DNA of 64,000 nt from CAVVJA01 sp963801715 (GTDB taxonomy: Bacteria > Actinomycetota > Actinomycetes > Mycobacteriales > Jatrophihabitantaceae). The notes under the pieces were generated by a model. The model ran no database searches. It was not told the origin of the DNA and saw nothing but the letters and a program-made list of their open reading frames with translations. Below, one piece after another: positions 26,658 through 35,046 of the stretch. Made by a program: the position numbers and the translations under genes. The number at the start of each line of letters is the position of its first letter. Within the stretch, counting starts at the first letter, position 1. Where the stretch lies: assembly GCA_963801715.1 (NCBI GenBank), contig CAWDGB010000001.1:1-64000 (forward strand), written 5' to 3'.

Positions 26658-27954
26658 TCAGTGCAGCGCACTTCCGGCCTGCCAGGTCGCCCAGGTGACG
26701 GTCCAGTCGCCCGAGTCCCATGCGTGTAGCCGTTGCGGGGTTCCCTCGACGTCGACGATGTCGCCGGGTTGGGAGAACCTGTAGAACCACACGGAATTCG
26801 CCGGCGAAACGTTCAAGCAACCGTGTGACGTGTCGATCTTGCCCTGGGCCCACACCGACCAGTCCGCCCAGTGGATGAACTCGCCGCCCATCGAGATGCG
26901 AACGCCGTAGGGCACGCCGACTCGATATGATTGCGGTGAATTGTCCGGAACGCCGAATGATCCGGACGTCATTGTGATGTTCTTCTCAGCATCGACGACG
27001 GTGTGCAGCTCCACTATTCGTCCAGAGCGGGATCTTCTGGCCGTTCGCGCCAGCGATGTAACCCCCCTTGCCCATCGACGTCGGCATCTGGCGCATGAGC
27101 ACGCCGTTCCGATAGACCCGGATGATCTTGTCGGCGTCGTTGACTCGGGAGATCTGGGCCTCCCCAACGCGGAACGACACGCTGGTGTCAGACTGCCCAT
27201 ACAGGCCCGGCCCGACCTGAACGCCGTAGATCTTCGCGGACACCGTGACTCGGGTATGCGGCGTGAAGTACACCTTCGGCCGCCAGTGCACGTCCTGATC
27301 GCTGAACCAGTTCCAGCCTCCGACCTGGGCAGGCACGGTCGTGACCGACAGCGCGCGCTCGGCGGCGGCCTTGTTAGGAATGGGCTCGTCGAAGTGGACC
27401 TTGATCGCCTGGCCGACACCGTAGGTCCGGGCCGGATTGAGCGCATAGCCTGCGGCGGTGTTGATGTAGGCCATGGTCATCTTGCCCGGCACGAGAGTGC
27501 GAAACGCCGACGTTTTGGTGACCGGGTCGCCGGCACCGCTTGTGGCGTGCGCGATGAGCGTGTAGCGCTTGCCGTATCCAAGCGGTTGGCCCGCCGTCCA
27601 CGACGTCCGGTCTGCAGCCAAGGTGCCGGTCACGCCGGTTCCGTCGTCATTGGTGAGGGTGACGGAAGTCAGCGTGCCGCCGCTCACCGAGGCGCGAATC
27701 GGGGCGATCGGGCTGACAGCCGGGGCGCCGGAGGCGGGTAGGAGGGTCACGATCGCCGGTGGGGCAGCCGTCGTGCTGGCGGAGCTGCTGGACGAGGTCG
27801 CCCCGCGAGCCGGACTCGACGAGTTCGTCGTCGGGCCGGTCGAGGTCGACCGTTGCCCAGTTGGGGTGGCTGTGCAGGCGGCGAGCGCCAAGACGGCGAC
27901 CGTCGCGGCCGCTGCCCACCGAGCTCCCCCAGCCACCGCGTCCTCCGAAGCCAC
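26658..27954 (-). pseudogene. Second L,D-transpeptidase lipoprotein, one frameshift
   Basis: Tandem paralogue of the preceding gene with the same architecture: lipobox LALAAC near residue 27, Ser/Thr-rich linker, Ig-like domains (for example FRTLVPGKMTMAYINTAAGY and WRPKVYFTPHTRVTV), then the catalytic domain with IRVYRNGVLMRQMPTSMGKG. At about 27014, after IPLWTNSG, one base is missing and the frame changes; the rest reads ELHTVVDAEKNITMTSGSFG, WAQGKIDTSHGCLNVSPA and DWTVTWATWQAGSALH. With the indel repaired the protein is about 430 residues with an intact SHGC nucleophile motif. A sequencing error is quite possible. Divergent from nadE across 264 bp. Confidence 0.8.
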
Positions 27955-28218
27955 GACGACCCGCGCGGACGGCGCAGGCCCCCCTTATTGTGACAATACG
28001 ATCGGCAATACCGGCGTAACGCCACATCACAATCGGCTCACACTGAGGCAACGCACAGGATCTGCCGGGGTCGCCGCTGCAGCCGTCGGTCCGATGCGCG
28101 CTATGGCCACGCGACCCGGGCGTGATCTCGGACATAAAGCTCGAAGCGACGACGATACGTCCGAGATGATCGGCGTCGCGCGCAGGAGACGCGGCAGGGG
28201 AATCAGGAGAATGGTGTC

Positions 28219-29952
28219 ATGCCCGTGCTCCGAGTTGCTCTGGCGCAGGTCGACGTCACGGTCGGTGACTTGGCCGGCAATGCCGCTGTCATCCTCGACC
28301 GCACCGCCGAGGCCTGCGCGGCCGGAGCCGACCTCGTCCTGTTCCCCGAGCTAGCGGTCACGGGCTACCCGCCCGAAGACCTGGTCTTCCGCTCGTCTTT
28401 CCGGGCGGCGTCTCGAGCCACCACCGAGAAGCTGGCCGCCGATCTGGCCGGGAGGGGCTTCGGTGAGGTAGGTGTGGTCATCGGGTTTGTCGGTGACGAC
28501 GCCGGACCCCGCAACGCACTCGCGTTCTGCTTCGGTGGCCAGGTCGTCTCGACCTACTTCAAATACCATCTACCGAACTACGGCGTGTTCGACGAAGCCC
28601 GCTACTTCGTTCCGGGCTCTCGATTCGAGATCGTCCGCTACCGAGGCGTCGACGTCGCGCTCACCATCTGCGAGGACTTGTGGCAGGAAGGCGGCCCGTT
28701 CATGGTGGCCGGAGCCACTGGCGTCGGGCTGGTCGTGAACATCAACGCCTCACCGTACGAGCGAAATAAGGACGACGTTCGACTGCCGCTTCTGCAGCGG
28801 AGGTCCCGAGAGGCGGGCGCCACCGTCGCCTATGTGAATACTGTCGGAGGACAGGACGAGCTGGTCTTTGACGGCGACTCGATTGTGGTCAGTGCGGACG
28901 GAGCCTTGTTGCTGCGGGCTCCGCAGTACGTAGCGGGCGTCCACGTGATCGACCTGGCACTCCCGCTGGCAGTCCCCGATCCAGCCCCCCCACCGGCTGG
29001 ACTGCCGATGATCGTGAATCGGCACGACACGGCGACGCCGCCCGCAGCCGATCGGCCAACTGCGGCGGGCTCGGTGGCCGACCGGATCAGCGACGAGGCC
29101 GAGGTTTGGGGGGCGCTGGTCACCGGGACGCGGGACTACATACGTAAGAACGGATTCCGCTCCGTCGTACTCGGCATGTCGGGTGGGATCGACTCCGCGG
29201 TGGTAGCCGCAGTCGCAGCTGATGCGATCGGCGGCGACCGGGTCTTCGGTGTGTCGATGCCCAGCGACTATTCGTCCGAGCATTCCCGGTCGGACGCCTC
29301 CGATCTCGCCCGACGAATCGGCGCGCATTATCGGGTCGTACCCATCGCACCGATCGTCGGCGAGTTGGTCTCCACCCTGGGGCTCACGGGTGTCGCCGAG
29401 GAGAACGTCCAGGCCCGGGTGCGCGGGACTACGCTGATGGCGCTGTCGAACGCCGATGGGCATCTGGTTCTCACCACCGGCAACAAGAGCGAGTTGGCCG
29501 TTGGCTATTCGACGATTTACGGCGACGCGGTAGGTGGCTTCGCGCCGATCAAGGACGTGCCCAAGTCTCTCGTGTGGCAGCTGGCAAGGTGGCGCAACGC
29601 GCAAGCCGAGGCGGCGGGGATGGAGCCGCCCATCCCGCAGAACTCGATCGAGAAACCACCCTCCGCAGAGTTGCGACCGGGTCAGCTCGACAGCGACTCG
29701 CTGCCTGATTACGAGTTGCTCGACGCGGTGCTCGCCCGATACGTCGACGGCGACGAAGGCTTCGCCCAGATCGTCGCGGAGGGGTTCGATCCGGAGCTAG
29801 TCACGCGGGTGGCTCGCATGGTCGACACCGCTGAGTGGAAGCGCCGCCAGTACCCACCCGGGCCCAAGATCAGCTTCAAAGCGTTCGGCCGGGATCGGCG
29901 GCTGCCGATCACCAGTCGCTGGCGCGAGCACGAGATCGATGCCGCTGGTTAA
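28219..29952 (+). CDS. nadE: NAD+ synthetase, glutamine-hydrolysing
   Basis: A 577-residue two-domain enzyme making NAD from deamido-NAD, ATP and glutamine. The N-terminal nitrilase-type amidase has the Glu-Lys-Cys triad in FPELAVTGYPPEDL, YFKYHLPNYGVFDE and LTICEDLW. The C-terminal synthetase has the PP-loop VVLGMSGGIDSAVVAAVAAD and TTGNKSELAVGYSTIYGD. Ammonia is channelled between the domains. The length matches the shorter glutamine-dependent form rather than the 679-residue mycobacterial one. The ATG follows CAGGAG. Upstream is a 264-bp promoter region shared with the L,D-transpeptidase. Confidence 0.95.
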   Translation: MPVLRVALAQVDVTVGDLAGNAAVILDRTAEACAAGADLVLFPELAVTGYPPEDLVFRSSFRAASRATTEKLAADLAGRGFGEVGVVIGFVGDDAGPRNALAFCFGGQVVSTYFKYHLPNYGVFDEARYFVPGSRFEIVRYRGVDVALTICEDLWQEGGPFMVAGATGVGLVVNINASPYERNKDDVRLPLLQRRSREAGATVAYVNTVGGQDELVFDGDSIVVSADGALLLRAPQYVAGVHVIDLALPLAVPDPAPPPAGLPMIVNRHDTATPPAADRPTAAGSVADRISDEAEVWGALVTGTRDYIRKNGFRSVVLGMSGGIDSAVVAAVAADAIGGDRVFGVSMPSDYSSEHSRSDASDLARRIGAHYRVVPIAPIVGELVSTLGLTGVAEENVQARVRGTTLMALSNADGHLVLTTGNKSELAVGYSTIYGDAVGGFAPIKDVPKSLVWQLARWRNAQAEAAGMEPPIPQNSIEKPPSAELRPGQLDSDSLPDYELLDAVLARYVDGDEGFAQIVAEGFDPELVTRVARMVDTAEWKRRQYPPGPKISFKAFGRDRRLPITSRWREHEIDAAG

Positions 29953-30096
29953 CGGCGCCCTGCCCGACGTCGACCGACTCGGGTGACAACGTTCACAGAG
30001 ACAACCCACGGGCGCGCAGTGCACGATGGGGGCGTTCGTTCCACACCGAGAGCCCGGGGACCGGCACGCCGGCCTCGAGGAGAGAGTGGGTGCGAG

Positions 30097-30930
30097 ATGC
30101 CCGAAACCCTCTACGGCGGAGTGCAAACCCGCCGCGTAACCATCCGCGATCTGCAGCGCGCGACGGACACCCACGAGCGATGGGCCATGCTCACGGCGTA
30201 CGACTATTCGACGGCGCGGGTGTTCGACGAGGCTGGCGTGCCGGTTCTTCTCGTCGGTGACTCCGCCGCGAACGTCATCTACGGGTACGACACGACGCTG
30301 CCCGTGACCGTCGACGAATTACTGCCGCTGGTGCGCGGTGTCGTTCGGGGTACGAAGCGTGCGATGGTCGTCGCCGATATGCCGTTCGGGAGCTACCAGT
30401 CCTCGCCGGCTCAGGCGTTGGAGACCGCGGCCCGCTTCATGAAGGAGGGTGGGGCTCAGGCGGTGAAGCTCGAAGGCGGCCACCGCGTGCTGCCGCAGGT
30501 CGAGGTGCTCGTGAACGCAGGTGTGCCGGTCATGGCTCACCTCGGTCTGACCCCGCAGTCGGTCAACACGTTCGGCGGCTACCGGGTACAGGGTCGCGGC
30601 GAGGAGGGCGCGCATCGCTTGGTGCAAGACGCGAAGGCGATGCAACAGGCCGGCGCGTTCGCGGTGGTTCTCGAAGTTGTGCCGTCGGAGCTCGCCCGCG
30701 AGGTCAGCGCGCAGCTGCACATCCCAACGATCGGCATTGGCGCCGGACCCGACTGCGACGCCCAGGTACTGGTCTGGCAGGACATGGCCGGCCTGCGCAC
30801 CGGCGAACACAAGCCCAAGTTCGTCAAGGAGTTCGCCGACATGGCCGGACTCCTGCGCGGCGCCGCGGAGGAGTTTGCCGCAGAAGTTCGCGCAGGTACC
30901 TACCCCGCCGACGAGCACGCATACCACTAG
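30097..30930 (+). CDS. panB: 3-methyl-2-oxobutanoate hydroxymethyltransferase
   Basis: First enzyme of pantothenate (CoA) synthesis, transferring a hydroxymethyl group from methylene-tetrahydrofolate to ketoisovalerate. A 277-residue TIM-barrel protein. Motifs are WAMLTAYDYSTARVFDEAGV, LLVGDSAANVIYGYDTT, VVADMPFGSYQ, AVKLEGG, VPVMAHLGLTPQSVN and IGIGAGPDCDAQVLVWQDM, covering the metal-binding aspartates and the catalytic glutamate region. The ATG at 30097 matches the family start; an upstream in-frame ATG at 29983 adds 38 unconserved residues. A GAGGAGA lies about 15 bases ahead. It follows nadE by 144 bp and could be co-transcribed. Confidence 0.95.
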   Translation: MPETLYGGVQTRRVTIRDLQRATDTHERWAMLTAYDYSTARVFDEAGVPVLLVGDSAANVIYGYDTTLPVTVDELLPLVRGVVRGTKRAMVVADMPFGSYQSSPAQALETAARFMKEGGAQAVKLEGGHRVLPQVEVLVNAGVPVMAHLGLTPQSVNTFGGYRVQGRGEEGAHRLVQDAKAMQQAGAFAVVLEVVPSELAREVSAQLHIPTIGIGAGPDCDAQVLVWQDMAGLRTGEHKPKFVKEFADMAGLLRGAAEEFAAEVRAGTYPADEHAYH

Positions 30931-31209
30931 CGCGGAGCTATCACCTCACCGCACGTCGGTGTTCGCCCTGCCCGCGACGCACGCCCAAGCTGCCCGTTAC
31001 CCCAGTCGGGCGGTCGGTGCGATCGCCGTTGCGGCAGATCAGCGACGCATCCGATCGGTTCGCTTCGTCGATCACGGCGCACAAAACTCGCCGGGGCACC
31101 GCCAGCTCGCTGCGTAACGCAGTGAAATCGAGCGGCGCACCGGCGAGCGGTGCGTGACCATATCGAGTCAGCGGATCGCGACCGGTCGCGTCGCGGAACG
31201 CGACACTCG
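30931..31209. other. Gap after panB with a possible gene remnant
   Basis: No complete gene. On the minus strand between about 31195 and 30970 one frame reads PLDFTALRSELAVPRRVLCA and then VIDEANRSDASLIC, which recalls the N-terminus of actinobacterial RNB-family ribonucleases (LDF..LR.ELGVP), but there is no start with a ribosome binding site and no continuation. I regard it as a possible fragment only. Confidence 0.25.
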
Positions 31210-31536
31210 CTAGCTGCTCGTGCGCTTGGCCGGAGCCCTCTTCGCGGGAGCCTTCTTCACTGGCTTCGTGGCTGCCGCCTTCGTCCTAGCGGAAGCCTTC
31301 TTCACTGCCTTGGTCGCTGAGGCCGCCTTCTTCGTGACGGTCTTCTTCACTGCCTTGGTCGCTGAGGCCGCCTTCTTCGTGACGGTCTTCTTTGCTGGCG
31401 CCTTCCTGGCGGGCGCCTTCCTGGCGGGCGCCTTCCTGGCCGGAGCCTTCTTGGCGGGAGCTTTCTTGGCCGGAGCCTTCTTCGCGGCTGTCTTAGTCGC
31501 TTTCTTCGCCGGCGCCTTGCGTCCGGGTGCGGTCAT
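31210..31536 (-). CDS. Lys/Ala/Pro-rich histone H1-like protein
   Basis: A 108-residue, extremely basic protein made almost only of K, A, P, T, S, R and V. It is built from KKAPA/RKAPA pentapeptides followed by two copies of a 15-residue unit containing KKTVTKKAASATKAV and a tail AKRAPAKRTSS. It resembles the C-terminal tails of mycobacterial HupB and eukaryotic histone H1, without the folded HU domain. It is expected to be disordered and to bind DNA or RNA nonspecifically. The ATG at 31536 has GAGGAGG eight bases upstream, so it is clearly expressed as a free protein. The coding DNA is a tandem repeat, prone to expansion and slippage. Confidence 0.8.
   Translation of the reverse strand: MTAPGRKAPAKKATKTAAKKAPAKKAPAKKAPARKAPARKAPARKAPAKKTVTKKAASATKAVKKTVTKKAASATKAVKKASARTKAAATKPVKKAPAKRAPAKRTSS
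31297..31386 (-). repeat. Two 45-bp tandem repeats inside the histone-like gene
   Basis: A 45-bp unit beginning CTTCTTCACTGCCTTGGTCG occurs twice in exact tandem (31297-31341 and 31342-31386). Directly after it a run of 15-bp units of the type GGCGCCTTCCTGGCG continues to about 31490. Both encode basic repeats of the protein on the minus strand and keep the reading frame. Confidence 0.85.
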
Positions 31537-31665
31537 GCCGTGCCTCCTCAAGGGCAACAGTCGCAGAACATCGATGATCAGTGGACGATGCAATGAGCAT
31601 CAACGTCAATACGCCACGCCGGATTTTTCTTTGCGCGCGTCGAGCCGGCCGAGGACAGCACGACG

Positions 31666-31860
31666 TCAGTCGTCGTCCTCCCAAGCAGAATCTTCTTCCT
31701 CGTAACGCTTTTCTCGATCGGAGATCATTTGTAGCGCGCCTGCTGCTTCTTCGGGAGTCTTGAACGGTCCGATGCGATTTTGACTATCCGTCTTCTCGAA
31801 AATCTCCACTCGATGGTGGTCCACGCAGTACCAGTACGTTCCATCGAGATCTTTAGCCAT
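31666..31860 (-). CDS. Small conserved acidic actinobacterial protein, SPOR-like
   Basis: A 64-residue protein reading MAKDLDGTYWYCVDHHRVE, then RIGPFKTPEEAAGALQMISD and ending in a very acidic tail (EEEDSAWEDDD). The pattern 'YWYC..HH.VE ... IGPF.T.EEA..AL..I..R' matches a small conserved protein family of actinobacteria annotated as hypothetical or SPOR-domain-like. Its function is unknown. Two ATGs lie two codons apart (31866 and 31860) behind AGGGGCG; either may serve. The gene lies on the same strand as the RNase P RNA gene, just downstream of it. Confidence 0.7.
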   Translation of the reverse strand: MAKDLDGTYWYCVDHHRVEIFEKTDSQNRIGPFKTPEEAAGALQMISDREKRYEEEDSAWEDDD

Positions 31861-31936
31861 CGCCATCGCCCCTAGGTTTCAGCGTCGTCGACCAATCGTC
31901 GACGACGTTAGACCGCCACGACTCTTCACACGAGAG

Positions 31937-32356
31937 GCGGCGGACGAGTCGACCTGTAAGCCGGGTCCTGTTCTCGATGCTCGCTGCACCGAGTGGCGAC
32001 CATCCATCTCGGCCTGCCGTCACCGGCAGGCTCTAGCGGTCCACCCGCAGGCATCGGGCGGGCCACCCTCAATCGCCTGCGCGGGTTCGTCCGGTTTCCC
32101 GCACGAGCCCTTCTCGACCTTGCTCCGGGTGGGGTTTGCCGAGCCGTTCCGGTCACCCGGAACGCTGGTGGTCTCTTACACCGCCGTTTCACCCTTACCG
32201 GTTCTCGTAAGAACCGGCGGTCTGTTTTCTGTGGCACTGTCCCGCGAGTCACCCCGGGTTGCCGTTGACAACCACCCTGCCCTATGGAGCCCGGACTTTC
32301 CTCGGCGAGAACGGTGAATACCGTCTCGACGCGGTCGCCCGGTCGGCTCGTCCGCC
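31937..32356 (-). ncRNA. rnpB: RNase P RNA (M1 RNA), bacterial class A
   Basis: The catalytic RNA that trims the 5' leader of pre-tRNAs. On the minus strand the universal segment GAGGAAAGTCCGGGCTCC (near 32310-32284) is followed by CATAGGGCAGGGTGGTTG, and the conserved 3' segment includes ACAGGACCCGGCTTACAG (near 31975-31952). The ends are set by the P1 helix: GGCGGACGAGCCGAC at the 5' end pairs with GTCGACTCGTCCGCC at the 3' end. Length, about 420 nt, is usual for actinobacteria. The 5' end is only 30 bp from the start codon of the divergent TSUP permease gene. Confidence 0.95.
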
Positions 32357-32385
32357 GCATTGGGAATCCTACGCGGGCAGTGTCC

Positions 32386-33180
32386 ATGGCGTCGCTGGCT
32401 AGCCTCGGCACTGTGGCCGTCACCGACATCGGCCTGCTCTGCGCGGCAGGTCTCGTAGGTGGCTTCGTCAACGCGATAGCGGGCGGTGGGTCGCTCGTGC
32501 TGTTCCCTGCGCTCGTGGCGACTGGTGTAGGTAGCGTCGCCGCGAACGTCACTAATTCAGTCGCGTTGTGGCCGGGGTATGTCGGAACGCTCGTCGGTCT
32601 GGGGTCGCTCGTGCACGACCAGGCGAGTCGAGCGCGATCGCTGGCTCCGACGGCGGCTATCGCTGCGGCGGCGGGCTGCGCGCTCCTGCTGCTCACCCCG
32701 GAGCGAGCCTTTGACCTTGTGGTACCTGCGTTGGTCATCGCGGCTAGCCTGCTCGTCGCGGTCCAGCCTGCGATCACCCGTCGTCTGACGGCCCGCGACG
32801 GTCGACATCGCGAGCGTCCTCGCGCATTGCTCATAGCTGTTGCGGTCAGCTGCGTTTACGGCGGCTACTTCGGCGGCGGCCTCGGCGTGATCCTGCTTGC
32901 CGTCATCGGACTGACGCTGGCCGCGCCATTGCGTCAGACCAATGCGCTCAAGAGCATCATCTCGGTGATCGTCGCCACCGTGTCTCTCCTGGCCTTCGTC
33001 TTGTTCGCGCCAGTGCACTGGCTCGAAGTGGCCATAGCAGCGCCGAGCGCGCTGCTCGGTGGGATCCTCGGTGGCCGGTTCGCGCGACGGGTTGACGAGG
33101 GCCTGTTGCGCGTTGGCATCGTGGTCTTCGGCCTCCTCGTCGGAGGCTGGCTCACAGTACGGGCGATACGCGGGAGCTAG
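32386..33180 (+). CDS. TSUP-family (TauE/SafE) membrane permease
   Basis: A 264-residue membrane protein with about eight hydrophobic segments. The N-terminal repeat motif FVNAIAGGGSLVLFPALVA and the internal counterpart GGYFGGGLGVILLAVI are the two signature loops of the TauE/SafE sulfite/sulfonate exporter family. Its real substrate cannot be read from the sequence. The ATG at 32386 was chosen as the first methionine just before the first helix; no strong ribosome binding site is visible. The start is 30 bp from the 5' end of rnpB on the other strand, so their promoters must overlap. Confidence 0.85.
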   Translation: MASLASLGTVAVTDIGLLCAAGLVGGFVNAIAGGGSLVLFPALVATGVGSVAANVTNSVALWPGYVGTLVGLGSLVHDQASRARSLAPTAAIAAAAGCALLLLTPERAFDLVVPALVIAASLLVAVQPAITRRLTARDGRHRERPRALLIAVAVSCVYGGYFGGGLGVILLAVIGLTLAAPLRQTNALKSIISVIVATVSLLAFVLFAPVHWLEVAIAAPSALLGGILGGRFARRVDEGLLRVGIVVFGLLVGGWLTVRAIRGS

Positions 33181-33190
33181 TGCCAGGTAG

Positions 33191-34297
33191 TCAGGTCCTG
33201 CCCAAGCCGTCGAGGTGACTGGTGTCATTGACCAGCCGGACTGACGAGGCACCGTCGGAGAAGTAATCGATGATCGACACCGACGCCGGATCGAGGTGAA
33301 ACCGGAACAGCGCGCTCGTAGGAGCGTCGAGGGCAATTCGAAGCAACGCCTTGATCGGCGTGACATGCGTTACGACCACGGCTCGTCCGTCCGGGATTCT
33401 CGAGACGATCTCGTCCCGGGCGCGACGGACTCGGCGGGTGAGCTCGGCGATCGATTCACCCCCGGGTGGCGCGACGTCTGGTCTCGTCGACCATTGCACC
33501 AACTCGTCGGGCCATTGCCTGGCGACTTCGTCATATGTGAGGCCATCCCACGCGCCGAAGTCCAACTCAGTGAAGTCGTCCACGACCACAACGGCCAACC
33601 CCAACCGGTCGGCAATGGCGTCCGCGGTCTGCCGGGCGCGGGGTAACGGCGAACTTGCGACGAGACGGACCGCGGAGAACGTCGCGAGACGATCGGCAAG
33701 CTGCTTGGCCTGCTGCTCACCGAGGTCGCTCAACGGCAATGCGTTCACGCCGGAGAACCGATTCTCGACGTTGTGCGCTGTAGCACCGTGGCGAACGAGT
33801 ATGAGCCGAGTGGCCGGACCGGTCGGGGGCGCCCACGCGCCTGCGGGTGCGGCCGACGAGCGAGCCGATCGTCCTGCGGTCGGCCCGCCCTCTGCCTCGT
33901 CCATCGCCTCGTTAGCGAGCCGGTCAGCATGCCGGTTCTGTGCGCGAGGGACCCATTCGAACGCCACTTCTGCGAACGAGTTCCGCAGCGCGGCCGCTTC
34001 GCGCGCGAGCGGACGCAACCGCTCATGCTTGACCTGCCATCGGCCGGACAGTTGTTCGACGACGAGCTTGGAATCCATGCGCACGATGACCGACGTCGCA
34101 CCGAGCTCGGCTGCGGCTTGCAGCCCGGCAAGGAGGCCGCGATACTCCGCGACGTTGTTGGTATCGACGCCGATCGCCTCCTTGCGCTCGGCGAGTACGG
34201 CACCCGTGGCCGCGTCGCGCACGACAGCGCCGTAGCCAGCCGGCCCGGGATTCCCGCGTGATCCGCCGTCCGTCTCGACGATGACGCGCTCCGCCAT
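33191..34297 (-). CDS. Bifunctional RNase H / acid phosphatase
   Basis: A 368-residue fusion. Residues 1-135 form a type I RNase H domain with the four acidic metal ligands: VETDGGSRGNPG (Asp), NVAEYRGLL (Glu), RMDSKLVVEQL (Asp), HADRLANEA (Asp). After an Ala/Pro linker, residues about 165-365 form a histidine phosphatase domain with LVRHGATAHN (phospho-histidine), TELDFGAWDGLTYDE and VVTHVTPIKALLR. This is the architecture of M. tuberculosis Rv2228c, which degrades RNA-DNA hybrids and has CobC-like alpha-ribazole phosphatase activity. It is followed upstream by the zinc-ribbon and NIF3 genes in one operon, as in mycobacteria. Confidence 0.93.
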   Translation of the reverse strand: MAERVIVETDGGSRGNPGPAGYGAVVRDAATGAVLAERKEAIGVDTNNVAEYRGLLAGLQAAAELGATSVIVRMDSKLVVEQLSGRWQVKHERLRPLAREAAALRNSFAEVAFEWVPRAQNRHADRLANEAMDEAEGGPTAGRSARSSAAPAGAWAPPTGPATRLILVRHGATAHNVENRFSGVNALPLSDLGEQQAKQLADRLATFSAVRLVASSPLPRARQTADAIADRLGLAVVVVDDFTELDFGAWDGLTYDEVARQWPDELVQWSTRPDVAPPGGESIAELTRRVRRARDEIVSRIPDGRAVVVTHVTPIKALLRIALDAPTSALFRFHLDPASVSIIDYFSDGASSVRLVNDTSHLDGLGRT

Positions 34298-34302
34298 GCT
34301 GT

Positions 34303-35044
34303 TCAGAGCCCGGATTCGGCTGTGCGCACGAGGATGCGGCGACAGTTGTCGCACCGGATGACGACGTCAGGCGCGGAGTGGCGGACGGTGGCGAGCTCAT
34401 TGCCCGCTAACTCGATCCGGCAGCCCTCACACCGACGGTGCCGCAGGAGGGCAGCGCCTACCCCACCATTCGCGGCCCGGATGCGGTCATAGAGCTGAAC
34501 GAGATCCGCTGGGAGTTCGGCGGCTATCGCTTGACGGTCCGCCGCATGTCGCCGCTCTTGCTCGTCGATCTCGGTCCAAGCGGCATCCCGCGCGTCTTCG
34601 AGCTTCTCCCGTTCGGCGTCGAGGTCGGCTCGACGAGTCGCGACCGACTGCAGCTTCGAGGCAAGGTTTTCCCGCTGCTCCATCATGTCCAGCACGTCAT
34701 CCTCGAGAGACGTCTGACGTCGGGCAAGTGTCGCGATCTCATGCTGCAGGCTCTCGAGCTCCTTGGCCGGCAGTCCTCCGCCGGTGAGCCGTCGCTCGTC
34801 GCGCGCCGTCCGCGCTCGGACGTTGTCTACTTCGGCTTCGAGCCGGCGCTGATCCGCATCGACATCGGCTAGCCGAGTCTCCAGCTCAGCTGCTTCCGTG
34901 CGCGAGCACCTCGGTGCGCCGAGTGTTATCGGCGAGCGCTGCCAGCTCCGGAAGTGTGCTGCGCCGGTGGGCCAGCTGGGCAAGCGCCGTATCGGCAGCC
35001 TGTAGGTCGAGCAGCCGCAGTTGAGCGGCGGGGTCGGCGTTCAC
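34303..35044 (-). pseudogene. Coiled-coil zinc-ribbon protein (Rv2229c-like), one frameshift
   Basis: A protein of about 245 residues with a long coiled coil and a C-terminal zinc ribbon (CEGC ... CDNC), homologous to Rv2229c. Its role is unknown; it may bind nucleic acid. The GTG at 35044 opens VNADPAAQLRLLDLQAADTA. After RRTEVLA, at a CGCG tract near 34903, the frame must move by one to continue TEAAELETRLADVDADQRRL. Everything after that is intact: LTGGGLPAKELESLQHEI and the ribbon. A single indel in a CG repeat of a conserved gene suggests a sequencing error. The start lies three bases past the NIF3 stop. Confidence 0.8.
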
Positions 35045-35046
35045 AG

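Noticed and set aside
30931..31209. A gene for an RNB-family ribonuclease
   Set aside because: Only about 15 residues resemble the N-terminus of that family; no start and no catalytic domain follow.
31391..31490. Short regularly spaced repeats that might suggest a CRISPR array
   Set aside because: The units are 15 bp without spacers, keep one reading frame and encode KKAPA/RKAPA repeats.
31220..31705. A plus-strand frame rich in AFLAG repeats, looking like a membrane protein
   Set aside because: It is the complement of the Lys-rich histone-like gene, which has the better ribosome binding site and known composition.
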